This document shows positions 1 to 8,233 of a stretch of DNA of 64,000 nucleotides, piece by piece. The notes below the pieces were generated by a model. The model worked only from the letters and a program-made list of their open reading frames with translations, did not search any database and was not told the DNA's origin. The translations under genes and the position numbers were made by a program. Numbering within the stretch: position 1 is the first letter of the stretch; every line of letters begins with the position of its first letter. Source of the DNA: DATAPD01 sp036265385 (lineage in GTDB: Bacteria; Acidobacteriota; Terriglobia; Terriglobales; Acidobacteriaceae); contig DATAPD010000042.1 of assembly GCA_036265385.1 (NCBI GenBank), positions 372,001 through 436,000 of the forward strand, read 5' to 3'.

Positions 1-2
1 GG

Positions 3-104
3 CAGCGTAACGACCAGCACATTGTTGCGATAGAGCCGTCTGGAAAAGGCGCGCGTCTGGCATTGGTTTATGTACGAACGCGAGGCAAGCAGGAAACGAT
101 CTAA
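3..104 (+). CDS. C-terminal end of a truncated upstream gene
   Basis: An open frame enters from the left edge and ends at TAA (102-104), giving 33 residues that end in RTRGKQETI. The other two forward frames are stopped early, so this is the only frame that could carry a gene in from outside. The fragment is too short to name. It lies upstream of the zinc-ribbon gene in the same direction. Confidence 0.4.
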   Translation, partial: QRNDQHIVAIEPSGKGARLALVYVRTRGKQETI

Positions 105-185
105 TTACTGAGTCTTTCTTACTAAGGCCCGGGAGAACGCCGCGGCTCCCCATTTTTGCCTGCGCTTTGCGATAATCTTTTCCGC

Positions 186-824
186 GTGGATCACTCCTGT
201 CATCAGTGCGGCTCTCCGGTTGAAAGCGGCGTTGCATTTTGCCCGCACTGCCGTGCGCCCCAGATCCGTGTCCCTATCGAAAAATCTGTCGGGGAAGTTG
301 CCAGCCCGATTGAAATTACTGCTCCGCGAATCACCGATGAGTCTTTCGTAGATTGGCATTCGGCCCTCGGTGCGGCTGCCCTCGCAGGTATTGTCTCTGC
401 CCTCTTGATGAATCTGCTGTTTGGCTTTTTTGGAATCGGAATCGCCGCAGCCGGCGCCTTGGCGGTCCATTTTTATCGCAGGAAAGCGGGGAGTGCTCCT
501 TTATCGAGTGGAGCGGGCGCACGAATCGGAGCACTAAGCGGTCTCCTTGGATTTGTATTTTTTTCCGTCTTGGGCGCTGGAGGACTCGCCCTATTTCAGG
601 GTGGTACCGAGCTGAAAACGGCCCTTCTCACGAACTTGCAGCAGGCCGCAGCTCGCAGTCAGGATCCGCAGGCTCAGGCTGCTCTCGAAAAATTTAAGTC
701 GCCTGAAGGATTGATGTTCCTGCTGTCTTTTAGTCTGGTCTTCGTAGCTTTTTTATTCATCGCTCTCTCAGCTCTGGGTGGCGCAATTGCGGCTTCCAGG
801 ACTCGCCCCAAGGTTCCGCGTTAG
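186..824 (+). CDS. Zinc-ribbon multi-pass membrane protein
   Basis: About 212 residues from GTG 186. The N-terminus holds two CxxC pairs (C5/C8 and C19/C22), a typical zinc_ribbon_2 module that binds one zinc ion. After a hydrophilic linker come roughly four hydrophobic segments (about residues 60-97, 118-143 and 180-205), so the protein should sit in the inner membrane with the ribbon in the cytoplasm. Such zinc-ribbon/DUF4190-like membrane proteins are common in Acidobacteria and have no known function. A TTG at 156 would add ten residues. GTG 186 is preferred because it places the ribbon at the N-terminus, but neither start has a good ribosome-binding site. It precedes pyrR by about 75 bases. 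Confidence 0.7.
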   Translation: MDHSCHQCGSPVESGVAFCPHCRAPQIRVPIEKSVGEVASPIEITAPRITDESFVDWHSALGAAALAGIVSALLMNLLFGFFGIGIAAAGALAVHFYRRKAGSAPLSSGAGARIGALSGLLGFVFFSVLGAGGLALFQGGTELKTALLTNLQQAAARSQDPQAQAALEKFKSPEGLMFLLSFSLVFVAFLFIALSALGGAIAASRTRPKVPR

Positions 825-899
825 CATGGGGGCCTCGATTTTCGGATTGTTTGTACCTCCTTGCCGCCCCTGCGTCTCCCCGCGTATCATGCACCGTTC

Positions 900-1487
900 A
901 TGGCCACAAGACAGACTGACCGCAACGTCGTGATCCGACAGAAGACCCAGCTCATGTCGGCGACAGAGATCGAGCGCACCCTGGTGCGCCTCGCCCACGA
1001 AATTATCGAAAAAAATAATGGAATTGAGGGACTCGGGCTGGTCGGCATCCGTCGTCGCGGCGTGCCACTTGCCCAGCGCTTGGCGGACATCATCAAACGG
1101 ATTGAAAAGAAGCCCGTCCCTGTCGGCACACTCGACATCACTCTTTATCGCGATGACTTGTCCACTCTCGGGCCAAAGCCCGTGGTACAGAAAAGCGAAA
1201 TCGGATTCCCGATCGTGGGCAAGTCCATCATTCTTGTTGACGATGTGCTCTACACCGGGCGCACAACACGTTCTGCCATGGACGCACTTTTCCGGGAAGG
1301 CCGTCCTCTTCGTGTGCAGCTCTGCGTGCTCATCGATCGTGGGCATCGAGAGTTGCCGATCGAGGCCGCTTTCGTCGGACGTCAGGTGCAGACGACTGAT
1401 AACGAAATCATTGAAGTGAAGCTACAGGAAATTGACAACGCAGAGAAAGTTCTGCTGATGGAGAAAGTCTCCGCAAAGCAAGCGTAA
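900..1487 (+). CDS. pyrR: Bifunctional pyrimidine regulator PyrR / uracil phosphoribosyltransferase
   Basis: 195 residues from ATG 900. PyrR binds pyr mRNA to control attenuation and has weak uracil phosphoribosyltransferase activity (uracil + PRPP to UMP). The type-I PRTase PRPP loop is clear (ILVDDVLYTGRTTR). The family motifs DITLYRDDLS and DRGHRELPI are also present. Alignment from memory with Bacillus PyrR places the N-terminus close to ATG 900, because the conserved strand begins at NVVIRQKT. A TTG at 861 would add 13 unconserved residues. It is followed 18 bases later by pyrB, consistent with a pyr operon. No anti-terminator/terminator pair was recognised in the short gap upstream, so whether it regulates this operon by attenuation is open. 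Confidence 0.93.
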   Translation: MATRQTDRNVVIRQKTQLMSATEIERTLVRLAHEIIEKNNGIEGLGLVGIRRRGVPLAQRLADIIKRIEKKPVPVGTLDITLYRDDLSTLGPKPVVQKSEIGFPIVGKSIILVDDVLYTGRTTRSAMDALFREGRPLRVQLCVLIDRGHRELPIEAAFVGRQVQTTDNEIIEVKLQEIDNAEKVLLMEKVSAKQA

Positions 1488-1505
1488 ACACTCGCCGGAC
1501 ACGAC

Positions 1506-2417
1506 ATGAATGCAGCCCACGGATCTCTGCTTGGCATCGAGCCGCTCGATGCACCAGAGATTCTCAAAATCTTGAACTTCGCCCGCCGGATGAATCCCGA
1601 CAAGCCGCGTGCGCTCCTCAAGGGAAAACGCGTAGCTCTGCTCTTTTATGAAGCTTCGACGCGCACGCGAAGCTCGTTCGAGATTGCGGCCAAGTCCTTA
1701 GGGGCTTACACGGTTGTTGTGCATGCCTCAGGCTCCAGCATCGAGAAAGGTGAATCGCTGCTCGATACCGGTTACACGTTGCGGGCGGTCGGAGCCGATG
1801 CCATCGTCATTCGACATCCGAACGCCGGCGCACCGCACCTGATGGCATCGCGCATTGACATCCCGGTAATCAACGCAGGCGACGGTATGCACGAACACCC
1901 GTCCCAAGCTCTGCTGGACGCCTTCACGATATTGAGAAACAAGAAGAAGCCGAAGGGACTGCAGATTGCCATCATTGGAGATATCTTCCATAGCCGGGTC
2001 GCGCGTTCGGCATGTCATCTGTGGTCAAAGCTGGGCGCCAAAATCACCTTGTGCGGGCCGCCAGAACTCGTGCCGGATGTTGCTGCGACGCTCGCGCCGA
2101 ACTTGAAAATCACTCGGCACATGGAAGAGGCTCTCCGCGGCACTGACGTGATCATGCTTCTCCGCATGCAAAAAGAACGTCTCGCTGGTTTGAAGATTGA
2201 CATTACCGACTATGTTTCCCGTTACCAGATGACGACGGCACGCCTGAAATTGGCGAAACGGGACGCTCTCGTCATGCATCCGGGGCCGATCATCCGCGGA
2301 ATGGAATTGACCGACGATATCGCCGATGGCGCGCAATCCCGGATCATCGAAGAAGTTCACAACGGAGTGCCCACGCGTATGGCGATCCTGGCACGTGCGA
2401 TGGGGAAGATGCGATGA
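1506..2417 (+). CDS. pyrB: Aspartate carbamoyltransferase, catalytic chain
   Basis: 303 residues, the normal length for the catalytic subunit. It condenses carbamoyl phosphate with L-aspartate to carbamoyl-aspartate, the first committed step of pyrimidine synthesis. The carbamoyl-phosphate loop STRTRSSFE lies near residue 56, HPSQALLD near 136, and the C-terminal domain has MHPGPIIRGME. The family usually shows HPGPxNRGVE, so the I in place of N is a small deviation. The gene sits between pyrR and pyrC, and its stop overlaps the pyrC start (ATGA at 2414), which implies translational coupling. No pyrI regulatory chain is present, so the enzyme probably works as the trimer or in complex with dihydroorotase, as in other bacteria with a pyrBC pair. 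Confidence 0.95.
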   Translation: MNAAHGSLLGIEPLDAPEILKILNFARRMNPDKPRALLKGKRVALLFYEASTRTRSSFEIAAKSLGAYTVVVHASGSSIEKGESLLDTGYTLRAVGADAIVIRHPNAGAPHLMASRIDIPVINAGDGMHEHPSQALLDAFTILRNKKKPKGLQIAIIGDIFHSRVARSACHLWSKLGAKITLCGPPELVPDVAATLAPNLKITRHMEEALRGTDVIMLLRMQKERLAGLKIDITDYVSRYQMTTARLKLAKRDALVMHPGPIIRGMELTDDIADGAQSRIIEEVHNGVPTRMAILARAMGKMR

Positions 2418-3721
2418 CGCCTAAGACCTCAACCAGTCTGCTGATCAAGGGTGGCCACCTCATCGATCCTTCCTCGCGTATCGAGGCGCCCATGGACGTT
2501 CTGTTGCGCGATGGACGCGTTGCAGAAGTTGCGCCGCCCAACAAAATCAAAAGCTCGGCCGACGAGAAATTCGATGCGCGCGGACTGATCGTTGCTCCGG
2601 GTTTCATTGATCTGCACGTTCATCTTCGCGAACCGGGACAGACGCACAAAGAAACTATCCCCAGCGGGACTGCCGCAGCGGCAGCAGGCGGCTTTACCTC
2701 GGTCTGCACCATGCCGAACACCGCTCCTGTTGTCGATTCCGCTGATTGGGTCACATGGCTTCGCCAACCCGAGCGCGGTGCGCTGGTTAATGTGTTTCCC
2801 ATCGCGGCTGCCACGAAGGAAAGCAAGGGATCTCAAGTCACGGACTTCCTTGCGCTTCAACGTGCCGGTGCGGTCGCGGTCACCGATGACGGCAAGCCCA
2901 TCCTCGAAGACGACGTTATGCGGAAGGCGCTTTACCTAGGCGCGGAACTGAATTTCCCGGTCGTGCAGCATGCGGAGGATACGCGCATGACCGAGAATTG
3001 CCCGATGCACGCCGGAGCAAATTCCTTTCGCCTCGGCATGCGAGGTCAAACCGCTCTCGCCGAATCGTCAGTCGTGGAACGGGATGTCCACCTCGCTGGA
3101 CAAATTGCTGGTGCGCGCTTGCACATCGCTCATCTTTCGACCGCCGATTCGCTGAAGGCTGTCCGGCGTGGGAAGAAGACGAAGGCGCGTGTCACCTGCG
3201 AAGTCACGCCGCACCATTTCACGCTTACTGATGACGACGTGCGTGATTACGACAGCAACTTCAAGATGAATCCGCCCCTGCGCTCAACTTCGGATATGGA
3301 AGCTCTGCTGGCCGCGATTGCCGATGGAACGGTCGACGCGATCGCTACCGATCACGCACCGCATGCGCGTTTCGAGAAACACATGGAGTTCGAACGGGCA
3401 GCATTTGGAATTACAGGGTTAGAAACGGCGCTCGGGCTGTCCATCGCGAAGCTTCATGTTCAGCATCGCATCCCGCTCAGCCGCATTGTCGAGCTTTTCA
3501 CAGCAGGTCCGGCGCGCGTCTTCGATCTGCGCGGGCGAGGCACGCTCGAAGCGGGCAGTTACGCCGACGTCACTGTCTTCGACCCGAAGAAGCGCTGGAC
3601 ATTCGACACCTCCCAATCGCGGTCTCTATCACGCAACACGCCATTTGACGGTTGGCAACTGACAGGAAAAGTTGTGTTGACAGTAGTAAGCGGGCAGATT
3701 GTCTATCGCGCCAATTGCTGA
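2414..3721 (+). CDS. pyrC: Dihydroorotase (type I)
   Basis: 435 residues of the amidohydrolase superfamily. It cyclises carbamoyl-aspartate to dihydroorotate. Metal-binding motifs appear in the usual order: DLHVHLREPGQ near residue 66, QHAED near 187, HLSTADS near 238, NPPLRS near 287, and ATDHAPH near 312. The length and the HVHLREPG motif mark the long class I (PyrC/PyrX-like) form. As the zinc ligands are all present it should be active, not a pseudo-dihydroorotase partner. The start overlaps the pyrB stop by four bases. It ends 32 bases from the convergent kbl gene, with no clear terminator between them. Confidence 0.95.
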   Translation: MTPKTSTSLLIKGGHLIDPSSRIEAPMDVLLRDGRVAEVAPPNKIKSSADEKFDARGLIVAPGFIDLHVHLREPGQTHKETIPSGTAAAAAGGFTSVCTMPNTAPVVDSADWVTWLRQPERGALVNVFPIAAATKESKGSQVTDFLALQRAGAVAVTDDGKPILEDDVMRKALYLGAELNFPVVQHAEDTRMTENCPMHAGANSFRLGMRGQTALAESSVVERDVHLAGQIAGARLHIAHLSTADSLKAVRRGKKTKARVTCEVTPHHFTLTDDDVRDYDSNFKMNPPLRSTSDMEALLAAIADGTVDAIATDHAPHARFEKHMEFERAAFGITGLETALGLSIAKLHVQHRIPLSRIVELFTAGPARVFDLRGRGTLEAGSYADVTVFDPKKRWTFDTSQSRSLSRNTPFDGWQLTGKVVLTVVSGQIVYRANC

Positions 3722-3753
3722 CGAGCGGAAGTCCCGAATCGACACTCCCATCA

Positions 3754-4968
3754 TCAATTAAGAATTCCCATTCTCTTCCCAACCCGCTTCAATACTTCAA
3801 GAGCCTGGGTTAGCTCATCGTGTGTGTGCGTGGCCGTCATGATCGTCCTCACTCGCGCTTTGCCTTCCGGGACAGTGGGGAACGCGATCCCTGTTCCAAG
3901 AACGCCTTCTTTGAACAACTCCCGGGAGAATTCCATCGTTAGGCGTCCATCGCCGATAATGATTGGCGTAATCGGAGTCTCACTGGCGGGCGTCGTCTTG
4001 CCGCCGATATCGAATCCTAGAAGCCCCAGTTCCTTCTTCCAGAACCGTGTGTTCTCCCACAGCTTATCGATCCGTTCGGGTTCCTGCTCGAGCACATCGA
4101 AGGCGGCAATGCAGGTCGCCGCCACCGATGGTGGATGCGATGTCGAAAACAGGAACGGTCTCGCCCGGTGATAGAGAAAATCGATCAGGTCACGCGTTCC
4201 GCAGACATATCCACCGAGCGCCCCGATTGCCTTCGACAAGGTTCCCACCTGGATATCCACGCGCCCGTGCATTCCAAAATGATCGATCGTGCCGCGCCCG
4301 TTTCGTCCAAGCACGCCGGATGAATGGGCATCATCGACCATCATGATGGCGCCGTACTTCTCCGCGAGTTCGCACAACCCCGGCAAGGGGCCGATATCTC
4401 CATCCATCGAGAACACGCCGTCTGAAATAAGAAGCTTCTTGCCGGGCTGATCCTTGACGCTTTTCAGTTGCTCTTCCGCGTGCGCGACATCTTTATGGTT
4501 GAAGACTAGGATCTTTGCCCGTGACAGTCTCGCGCCATCAATGATGGATGCGTGGTTCAGTTGATCCGAGATGATGAAATCTTCTTTTCCCAGCACTGCG
4601 GACACGGTGCCCGCGTTCGCGGTGAATCCTGATTGAAAGACCACGCATGCTTCGACATTTTTGAAGCGCGCAATCTTTTCTTCCAATTCCATATGGATCT
4701 TCATCGTGCCCGCGATTGTCCGAACCGCGCCTGATCCGACCCCGTACTTCTTCGTTGCTTCCAGCGCAGCTTCCCGCAGCTTGGGATGAGTGGTCAGGCC
4801 CAGGTAGTTATTTGAGGCCAAGTTGATGACGTGCTTCCCATCGAACGTGCACTCGGGCGCCTGCTCGTCATCGAGCACGCGCAGCTTGAAATGCGTGCCT
4901 TTTTCTTTCAATTCATTCAGTTGATCGGTCAGGTATCCGAGAGGGTTCGTGCGCGTTGCAGTCGTCAT
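3754..4968 (-). CDS. kbl: Glycine C-acetyltransferase (2-amino-3-ketobutyrate CoA ligase)
   Basis: 404 residues, a PLP enzyme of the alpha-oxoamine synthase family. It splits 2-amino-3-ketobutyrate with CoA into glycine and acetyl-CoA, the second step of threonine degradation through threonine dehydrogenase. The PLP-lysine region (QVGTLSKAIGALGGYVCG, near residue 245), the aspartate motif MMVDDAHSSGVLG and the N-terminal NNYLGL motif are intact. The same fold is used by BioF and by serine palmitoyltransferase, but tdh on the same strand 0.7 kb upstream makes Kbl much more likely. An oppositely oriented DUF1203 gene separates the two, so they cannot form the usual tight tdh-kbl operon. Confidence 0.92.
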   Translation of the reverse strand: MTTATRTNPLGYLTDQLNELKEKGTHFKLRVLDDEQAPECTFDGKHVINLASNNYLGLTTHPKLREAALEATKKYGVGSGAVRTIAGTMKIHMELEEKIARFKNVEACVVFQSGFTANAGTVSAVLGKEDFIISDQLNHASIIDGARLSRAKILVFNHKDVAHAEEQLKSVKDQPGKKLLISDGVFSMDGDIGPLPGLCELAEKYGAIMMVDDAHSSGVLGRNGRGTIDHFGMHGRVDIQVGTLSKAIGALGGYVCGTRDLIDFLYHRARPFLFSTSHPPSVAATCIAAFDVLEQEPERIDKLWENTRFWKKELGLLGFDIGGKTTPASETPITPIIIGDGRLTMEFSRELFKEGVLGTGIAFPTVPEGKARVRTIMTATHTHDELTQALEVLKRVGKRMGILN

Positions 4969-5164
4969 GGCGTCCTCAATGATTTCTGTCTTGCCAAGTG
5001 ATTCGATAAATCGCTACCCAGACTTAGTTTAATCTCCCGCGCCCTCAAGGAACGAACCGTGACGGCCTGGATTGCCGGAAGAATACATTCTGAATTCGAC
5101 CGCAAGCTTCGGATAGCCTCCAAACCAGCAATGCTTCATACTCCCTTAAAACAAGGGAGAATGC

Positions 5165-5629
5165 ATGTCATTTCGCGTTATCGCCATACCCACAAAGGTT
5201 GCTGATCTCGTCCGATCCACGATGAAGTCGCCCGGATACGGTCATCCCGCCCACGTTGAAGTTGCTGCAGGATATGGGCCGTGCCGTCATTGCCTGCGCA
5301 CTTTCGACATCGGGAAGGAAAATAGGATCCTGTTCACTTACGATCCATTTCACGGAATCGAACCACTCTCTCTGCCGGGGCCTGTGTTCATCCATGCCGA
5401 ACCGTGCGCACGATTCGAAGATGCCGGAGGCTTCCCGCCAACATTGCGCAAGCATCGCCTGACGCTGGCGGCATATGGCGACGGTCGGCGCCTGCTCACG
5501 GAAGATCTCGTGGAGGATGGAAAGATAGAGCCTGTGATCGATCGGCTGTTACGCAACAGTGCTGTTCGTTACATCCACGTGCGCGACACGGAGGCAGGCT
5601 GTTATGACTTTCGCGTGGAGCGGCCGTAA
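5165..5629 (+). CDS. DUF1203 family protein
   Basis: 154 residues. The sequence follows the DUF1203 pattern: an N-terminal MSFRVIAIP strand, PCRHCLRTF with a CxxC pair near residue 40, a central FIHAEPCARF segment, and the C-terminal YIHVRDTEAGCYDF. No biochemical function is established for this family. The gene is read opposite to kbl and tdh and lies exactly between them, ending three bases before the tdh stop. Start ATG 5165 is preceded by AGGGAGA at a good distance. Confidence 0.85.
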   Translation: MSFRVIAIPTKVADLVRSTMKSPGYGHPAHVEVAAGYGPCRHCLRTFDIGKENRILFTYDPFHGIEPLSLPGPVFIHAEPCARFEDAGGFPPTLRKHRLTLAAYGDGRRLLTEDLVEDGKIEPVIDRLLRNSAVRYIHVRDTEAGCYDFRVERP

Positions 5630-5632
5630 GAC

Positions 5633-6685
5633 TTACTTTGTGCCGTTCGGATAAACGAGGATTTTGCTCGCTTCGCCTGTCTTCAGTCGACCCATCGCAG
5701 TGGAAAAGTCTTTCATAGCTATTCGATCTGTAATGACCGGATGCAAATCCAGTTTTCCCGCTTTGAGCAGAGCCGTCATCTGGTACCACGTCTGATACAT
5801 GCGGCGTCCATTGATGCCTTGGATCGTGATGCCTTTGAAAATGATGTCTTCGGAGAAGTTCAGCGAGATGGGTTTGGAAGTCAGACCAAGAAGGGAAATT
5901 CGACCGCCGCGTCGGACAATATCGAATGCAACTCGAATCGCATCGGGGTGGCCGGCCATTTCGAGCACGGCATCTACCCCGAGTCCTTCTGTTCGTTCCG
6001 CGACGATCTTCCGCACGTCTTCTTTCGACGGATCGATCACCAGATCCGCCTTCATTTCCTGAGCCACCTTCCGGCGGTACTCATTCACCTCAATGGCGAT
6101 TACCGTTGTAGCGCCAACGGCACGTGCCACGGCAATCGAGAACAGTCCGATGGGACCGCATCCGGTGATAGCCACGGTTTTGGCTGCCACATCGCCAGCG
6201 AGCACGGTGTGAACGGCATTCCCGAGGGGGTCGAGAATTGACGCGTACTCCTGCGGGATCGCCGGATCGAGCTTCCAAATGTTTGACTCTGGAATGACCA
6301 CGTATTCCGCGAATGCACCGTCTGCATCGACACCGATGATTTTCACGTTCTGACAGATATGAGCTTCGCCTGTGCGGCATTGCAGACATTTTCCGCATGC
6401 CACGTGCATCTCGGCGGAAACAAAATCGCCCTCTTTTACGCTGGTTACTTCGTCGCCAAAAGCGACGACTTCGCCGCAGAATTCATGCCCTGGAATCAGC
6501 GGAGGATGGATCCGTCCCTGTGCCCATCGGTCCCACTCGTATATATGGAGATCGGTTCCGCAGATGGAGGCGACCTTTACTTTTACAAGGACGTCTGTCC
6601 GCCCAAATCCCGGAATTTTGACCTCGCGGACCTCCGCCCCGGGAGCGGCATCTGGCTTGACTACGGCGAGCATCGTGCTGGGCAT
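5633..6685 (-). CDS. tdh: L-threonine 3-dehydrogenase
   Basis: 350 residues, a zinc-dependent medium-chain dehydrogenase. It oxidises L-threonine to 2-amino-3-ketobutyrate with NAD+, the substrate of Kbl. Visible motifs are the catalytic zinc site (ICGTDLHIYEWD and GHEFCGEV), the structural zinc four-cysteine loop CGKCLQCRTGEAHIC near residue 97, and the nucleotide fold TGCGPIGLFS near residue 172. The DLHIYEWD segment is characteristic of Tdh within the family. It is transcribed on the minus strand upstream of kbl, with the DUF1203 gene in between on the other strand. Confidence 0.94.
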   Translation of the reverse strand: MPSTMLAVVKPDAAPGAEVREVKIPGFGRTDVLVKVKVASICGTDLHIYEWDRWAQGRIHPPLIPGHEFCGEVVAFGDEVTSVKEGDFVSAEMHVACGKCLQCRTGEAHICQNVKIIGVDADGAFAEYVVIPESNIWKLDPAIPQEYASILDPLGNAVHTVLAGDVAAKTVAITGCGPIGLFSIAVARAVGATTVIAIEVNEYRRKVAQEMKADLVIDPSKEDVRKIVAERTEGLGVDAVLEMAGHPDAIRVAFDIVRRGGRISLLGLTSKPISLNFSEDIIFKGITIQGINGRRMYQTWYQMTALLKAGKLDLHPVITDRIAMKDFSTAMGRLKTGEASKILVYPNGTK

Positions 6686-6904
6686 GTAGGCCCTCTCAAA
6701 AGAGCGATCGTATTAAGACAAACGGAATATTTTAACATTGGCCTTCATGCACAATGTGTGATGCAAATCTCACCAGGCTGTGAAGAGTGGGTACCTGTGC
6801 ACTAACTTTTCCTGCACGATTTCACCCGTGTCCTTAAGGGATTTCCCTATGGAGCGTAGTTCGTCAAGGTGAGAAGCTTTCTACTCGCGTGAAGAGGAGG
6901 CACT

Positions 6905-7498
6905 ATGTCTTTAGCTCGGACGTTAGCCGTTTTGGTTTTCTGTACCGTTCTGTCGGCCACCCTGATGGCCCAATACCAGCAGTATCCGGGAAACGGTCCC
7001 GGTGATGCTGGTCAGTATGTGATTCTGAATGCGCAGTACGGGACGGCCCGCCATCATGTGGACGTAACGCCGCGCTTGCGCGAACTCGCCCGTCAGGACA
7101 GCGTCGTTCGCATGGGGAACTCAACCTTTGGAGTGGATCCCGATCCTGGCCAGGTCAAGATGCTCAGGATTTACGCTCGCGGACCGAACGGAGAGAATCG
7201 CATGTTTGAATTCCGCGAAAACAGCGTAGTAAATGGCAACATGTTCCGAGGCTGGGGTCGCGGAGATTGGGGCCAGGGTGGTTGGAACGGAGGATGGGAA
7301 GGTGGTCCGGGTTATCGGCCAGCGGGTTACGAAGAGCAGCCCGAAATGCGGGCCGCGTTGCAAAATTTGAGAGAAGCGCAGCGCAACCTAAATTCCGCTT
7401 CTCATGACAAGGGCGGCCATCGCTTGAAAGCATTGCAATTGATCAACAACGCGATCGCCGAGGTCGAACAGGGCATGCAGTTCGACAACCGTCACTAA
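6905..7498 (+). CDS. Secreted protein with DnaJ-C11-like (DUF3395) domain and Gly/Trp-rich linker
   Basis: 197 residues with a signal peptide (about residues 1-22, cleavage near LMAQ). Residues 35-100 match the pattern of the DUF3395 / DnaJ-C11 C-terminal-like domain (YGTARHHVDVTPRLRELA, then a LRIYARGPNGENRMFEF strand). A glycine/tryptophan-rich linker (GWGRGDWGQGGWNGGWEGG) follows, and then a helical tail of about 60 residues rich in Ala, Asn and Leu. It is probably periplasmic or exported, with unknown function. A strong ribosome site (GAGGAGG) precedes ATG 6905, and a perfect terminator follows, so it is a single-gene unit. Confidence 0.8.
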   Translation: MSLARTLAVLVFCTVLSATLMAQYQQYPGNGPGDAGQYVILNAQYGTARHHVDVTPRLRELARQDSVVRMGNSTFGVDPDPGQVKMLRIYARGPNGENRMFEFRENSVVNGNMFRGWGRGDWGQGGWNGGWEGGPGYRPAGYEEQPEMRAALQNLREAQRNLNSASHDKGGHRLKALQLINNAIAEVEQGMQFDNRH

Positions 7499-7518
7499 AT
7501 TAAATTCTCTTCCCAGGA

Positions 7519-7546
7519 GGGCAGGCATTCGTGCCTGCCCTTTTTT
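7519..7546 (+). terminator. Intrinsic terminator
   Basis: A perfect 9-bp stem GGGCAGGCA/TGCCTGCCC closes a TTCG tetraloop and is followed at once by six T. It lies 20 bases after the secreted-protein stop and separates that gene from the noncoding region beyond. Confidence 0.93.
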
Positions 7547-7980
7547 ATTGAACGCATTTGATGTTGTCGGTGTCCTCGTGAATTGCGGTGTCCCTTTTGC
7601 TAAATCGGGGCGTGCGTTGATTCTGCTTCGGAGCATGGTGCGACGAAGTGGAGGTATTTTCGCCGCTAAGCCAAGCGCACATCGCGTTCCGCTGACAAAC
7701 GTATGGTCTTAAGTGGAGGTAACTGAAATAAATCATCGATAAGTTTGAAAATATTTTCAGAATACCTCTTGCGAAAAAATCAGAGTCATGGCATCTTCAG
7801 TTATCTCTTCAAGAAAGGACGCCCTTAGATGGGAAAAAGTGAACATATCCCGTTTGCATGGCGAGATCGGCGCATAACGTGTCGAATCGCATACCGGGCG
7901 TCGTCTGTCGTCGCAAGTAATTCCCTCGGCGCTCTGTAACTGCAAACTCAACCAATAACTTTGCTGGATAACTAAGTCGC
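7547..7980. other. Noncoding stretch with no recognised gene
   Basis: No reading frame here shows coding character. Two things stand out: a 14-base palindrome TGAAAATATTTTCA at 7746-7759 and a lower GC content than the flanks. AGTGGAGGTA occurs twice, near 7649 and 7694. It probably holds the promoter of the RNA locus to the right, but no convincing sigma-70 or sigma-54 site was identified. Confidence 0.5.
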
Positions 7981-8071
7981 GTTGCGTTTACGCAACGTAG
8001 CGTTGCTGGCCGTTTGTCTGGCGCCAGACAGGAGCGCGTAGGCGCTCAAGATCCGTTGTGTGCGGATTTTT
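7976..8071 (+). other. Cluster of four hairpins ending in a terminator-like stem
   Basis: Four stems lie in tandem. The first is GTTGCG-TTTA-CGCAAC (7981-7996). The second is the 16-base palindrome TGTCTGGCGCCAGACA (8015-8030). The third is GAGCGC-GTAG-GCGCTC (8032-8047). The last, AAGATCCG...CGGATTTT (8048-8070), is followed by further T and is terminator-like. Together they look like the 3' part of a small RNA or a leader ending just six bases before the first Y RNA-like element. The family was not recognised. Confidence 0.5.
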
Positions 8072-8076
8072 CACAG

Positions 8077-8185
8077 GGTCGGTGGTGAAGGCCACGGTTA
8101 CTTCTTTCGGCAGAAGGCTCCTTTGGGAGCCGGGGTTCGATTCCCCAAGGGCGCAAGCCCATACCGTAGCCGCTGTTCCCCGACC
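8077..8185 (+). ncRNA. Y RNA-like tRNA mimic, copy 1
   Basis: The ends pair (GGTCGG 8077-8082 with CCGACC 8180-8185). The stem is then opened by an internal loop carrying TGGTGAAG and closes again (ACGGT 8094-8098 with ACCGT 8163-8167). Inside is a tRNA-like module. A 5-bp arm CTTCT/AGAAG (8101-8116) is followed by a variable-arm-like hairpin GCTCC/GGAGC (8117-8130). Next is a classical T arm, GGGG-TTCGATT-CCCC (8132-8146). Last is a short acceptor-like stem capped by a GCAA tetraloop (8149-8160). No D arm is evident. This matches the plan of bacterial YrlA RNAs, in which a Ro-binding stem carries a tRNA-like effector module. A Ro60/TROVE gene lies 0.8 kb downstream and a related element follows at 8234, which supports the call. 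The transcript ends are inferred from pairing only. Confidence 0.8.
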
Positions 8186-8233
8186 ATAAAAACAGTTGTT
8201 GGTCGTTGGTTGCTAGTTGTTTGATGTTGTTTT

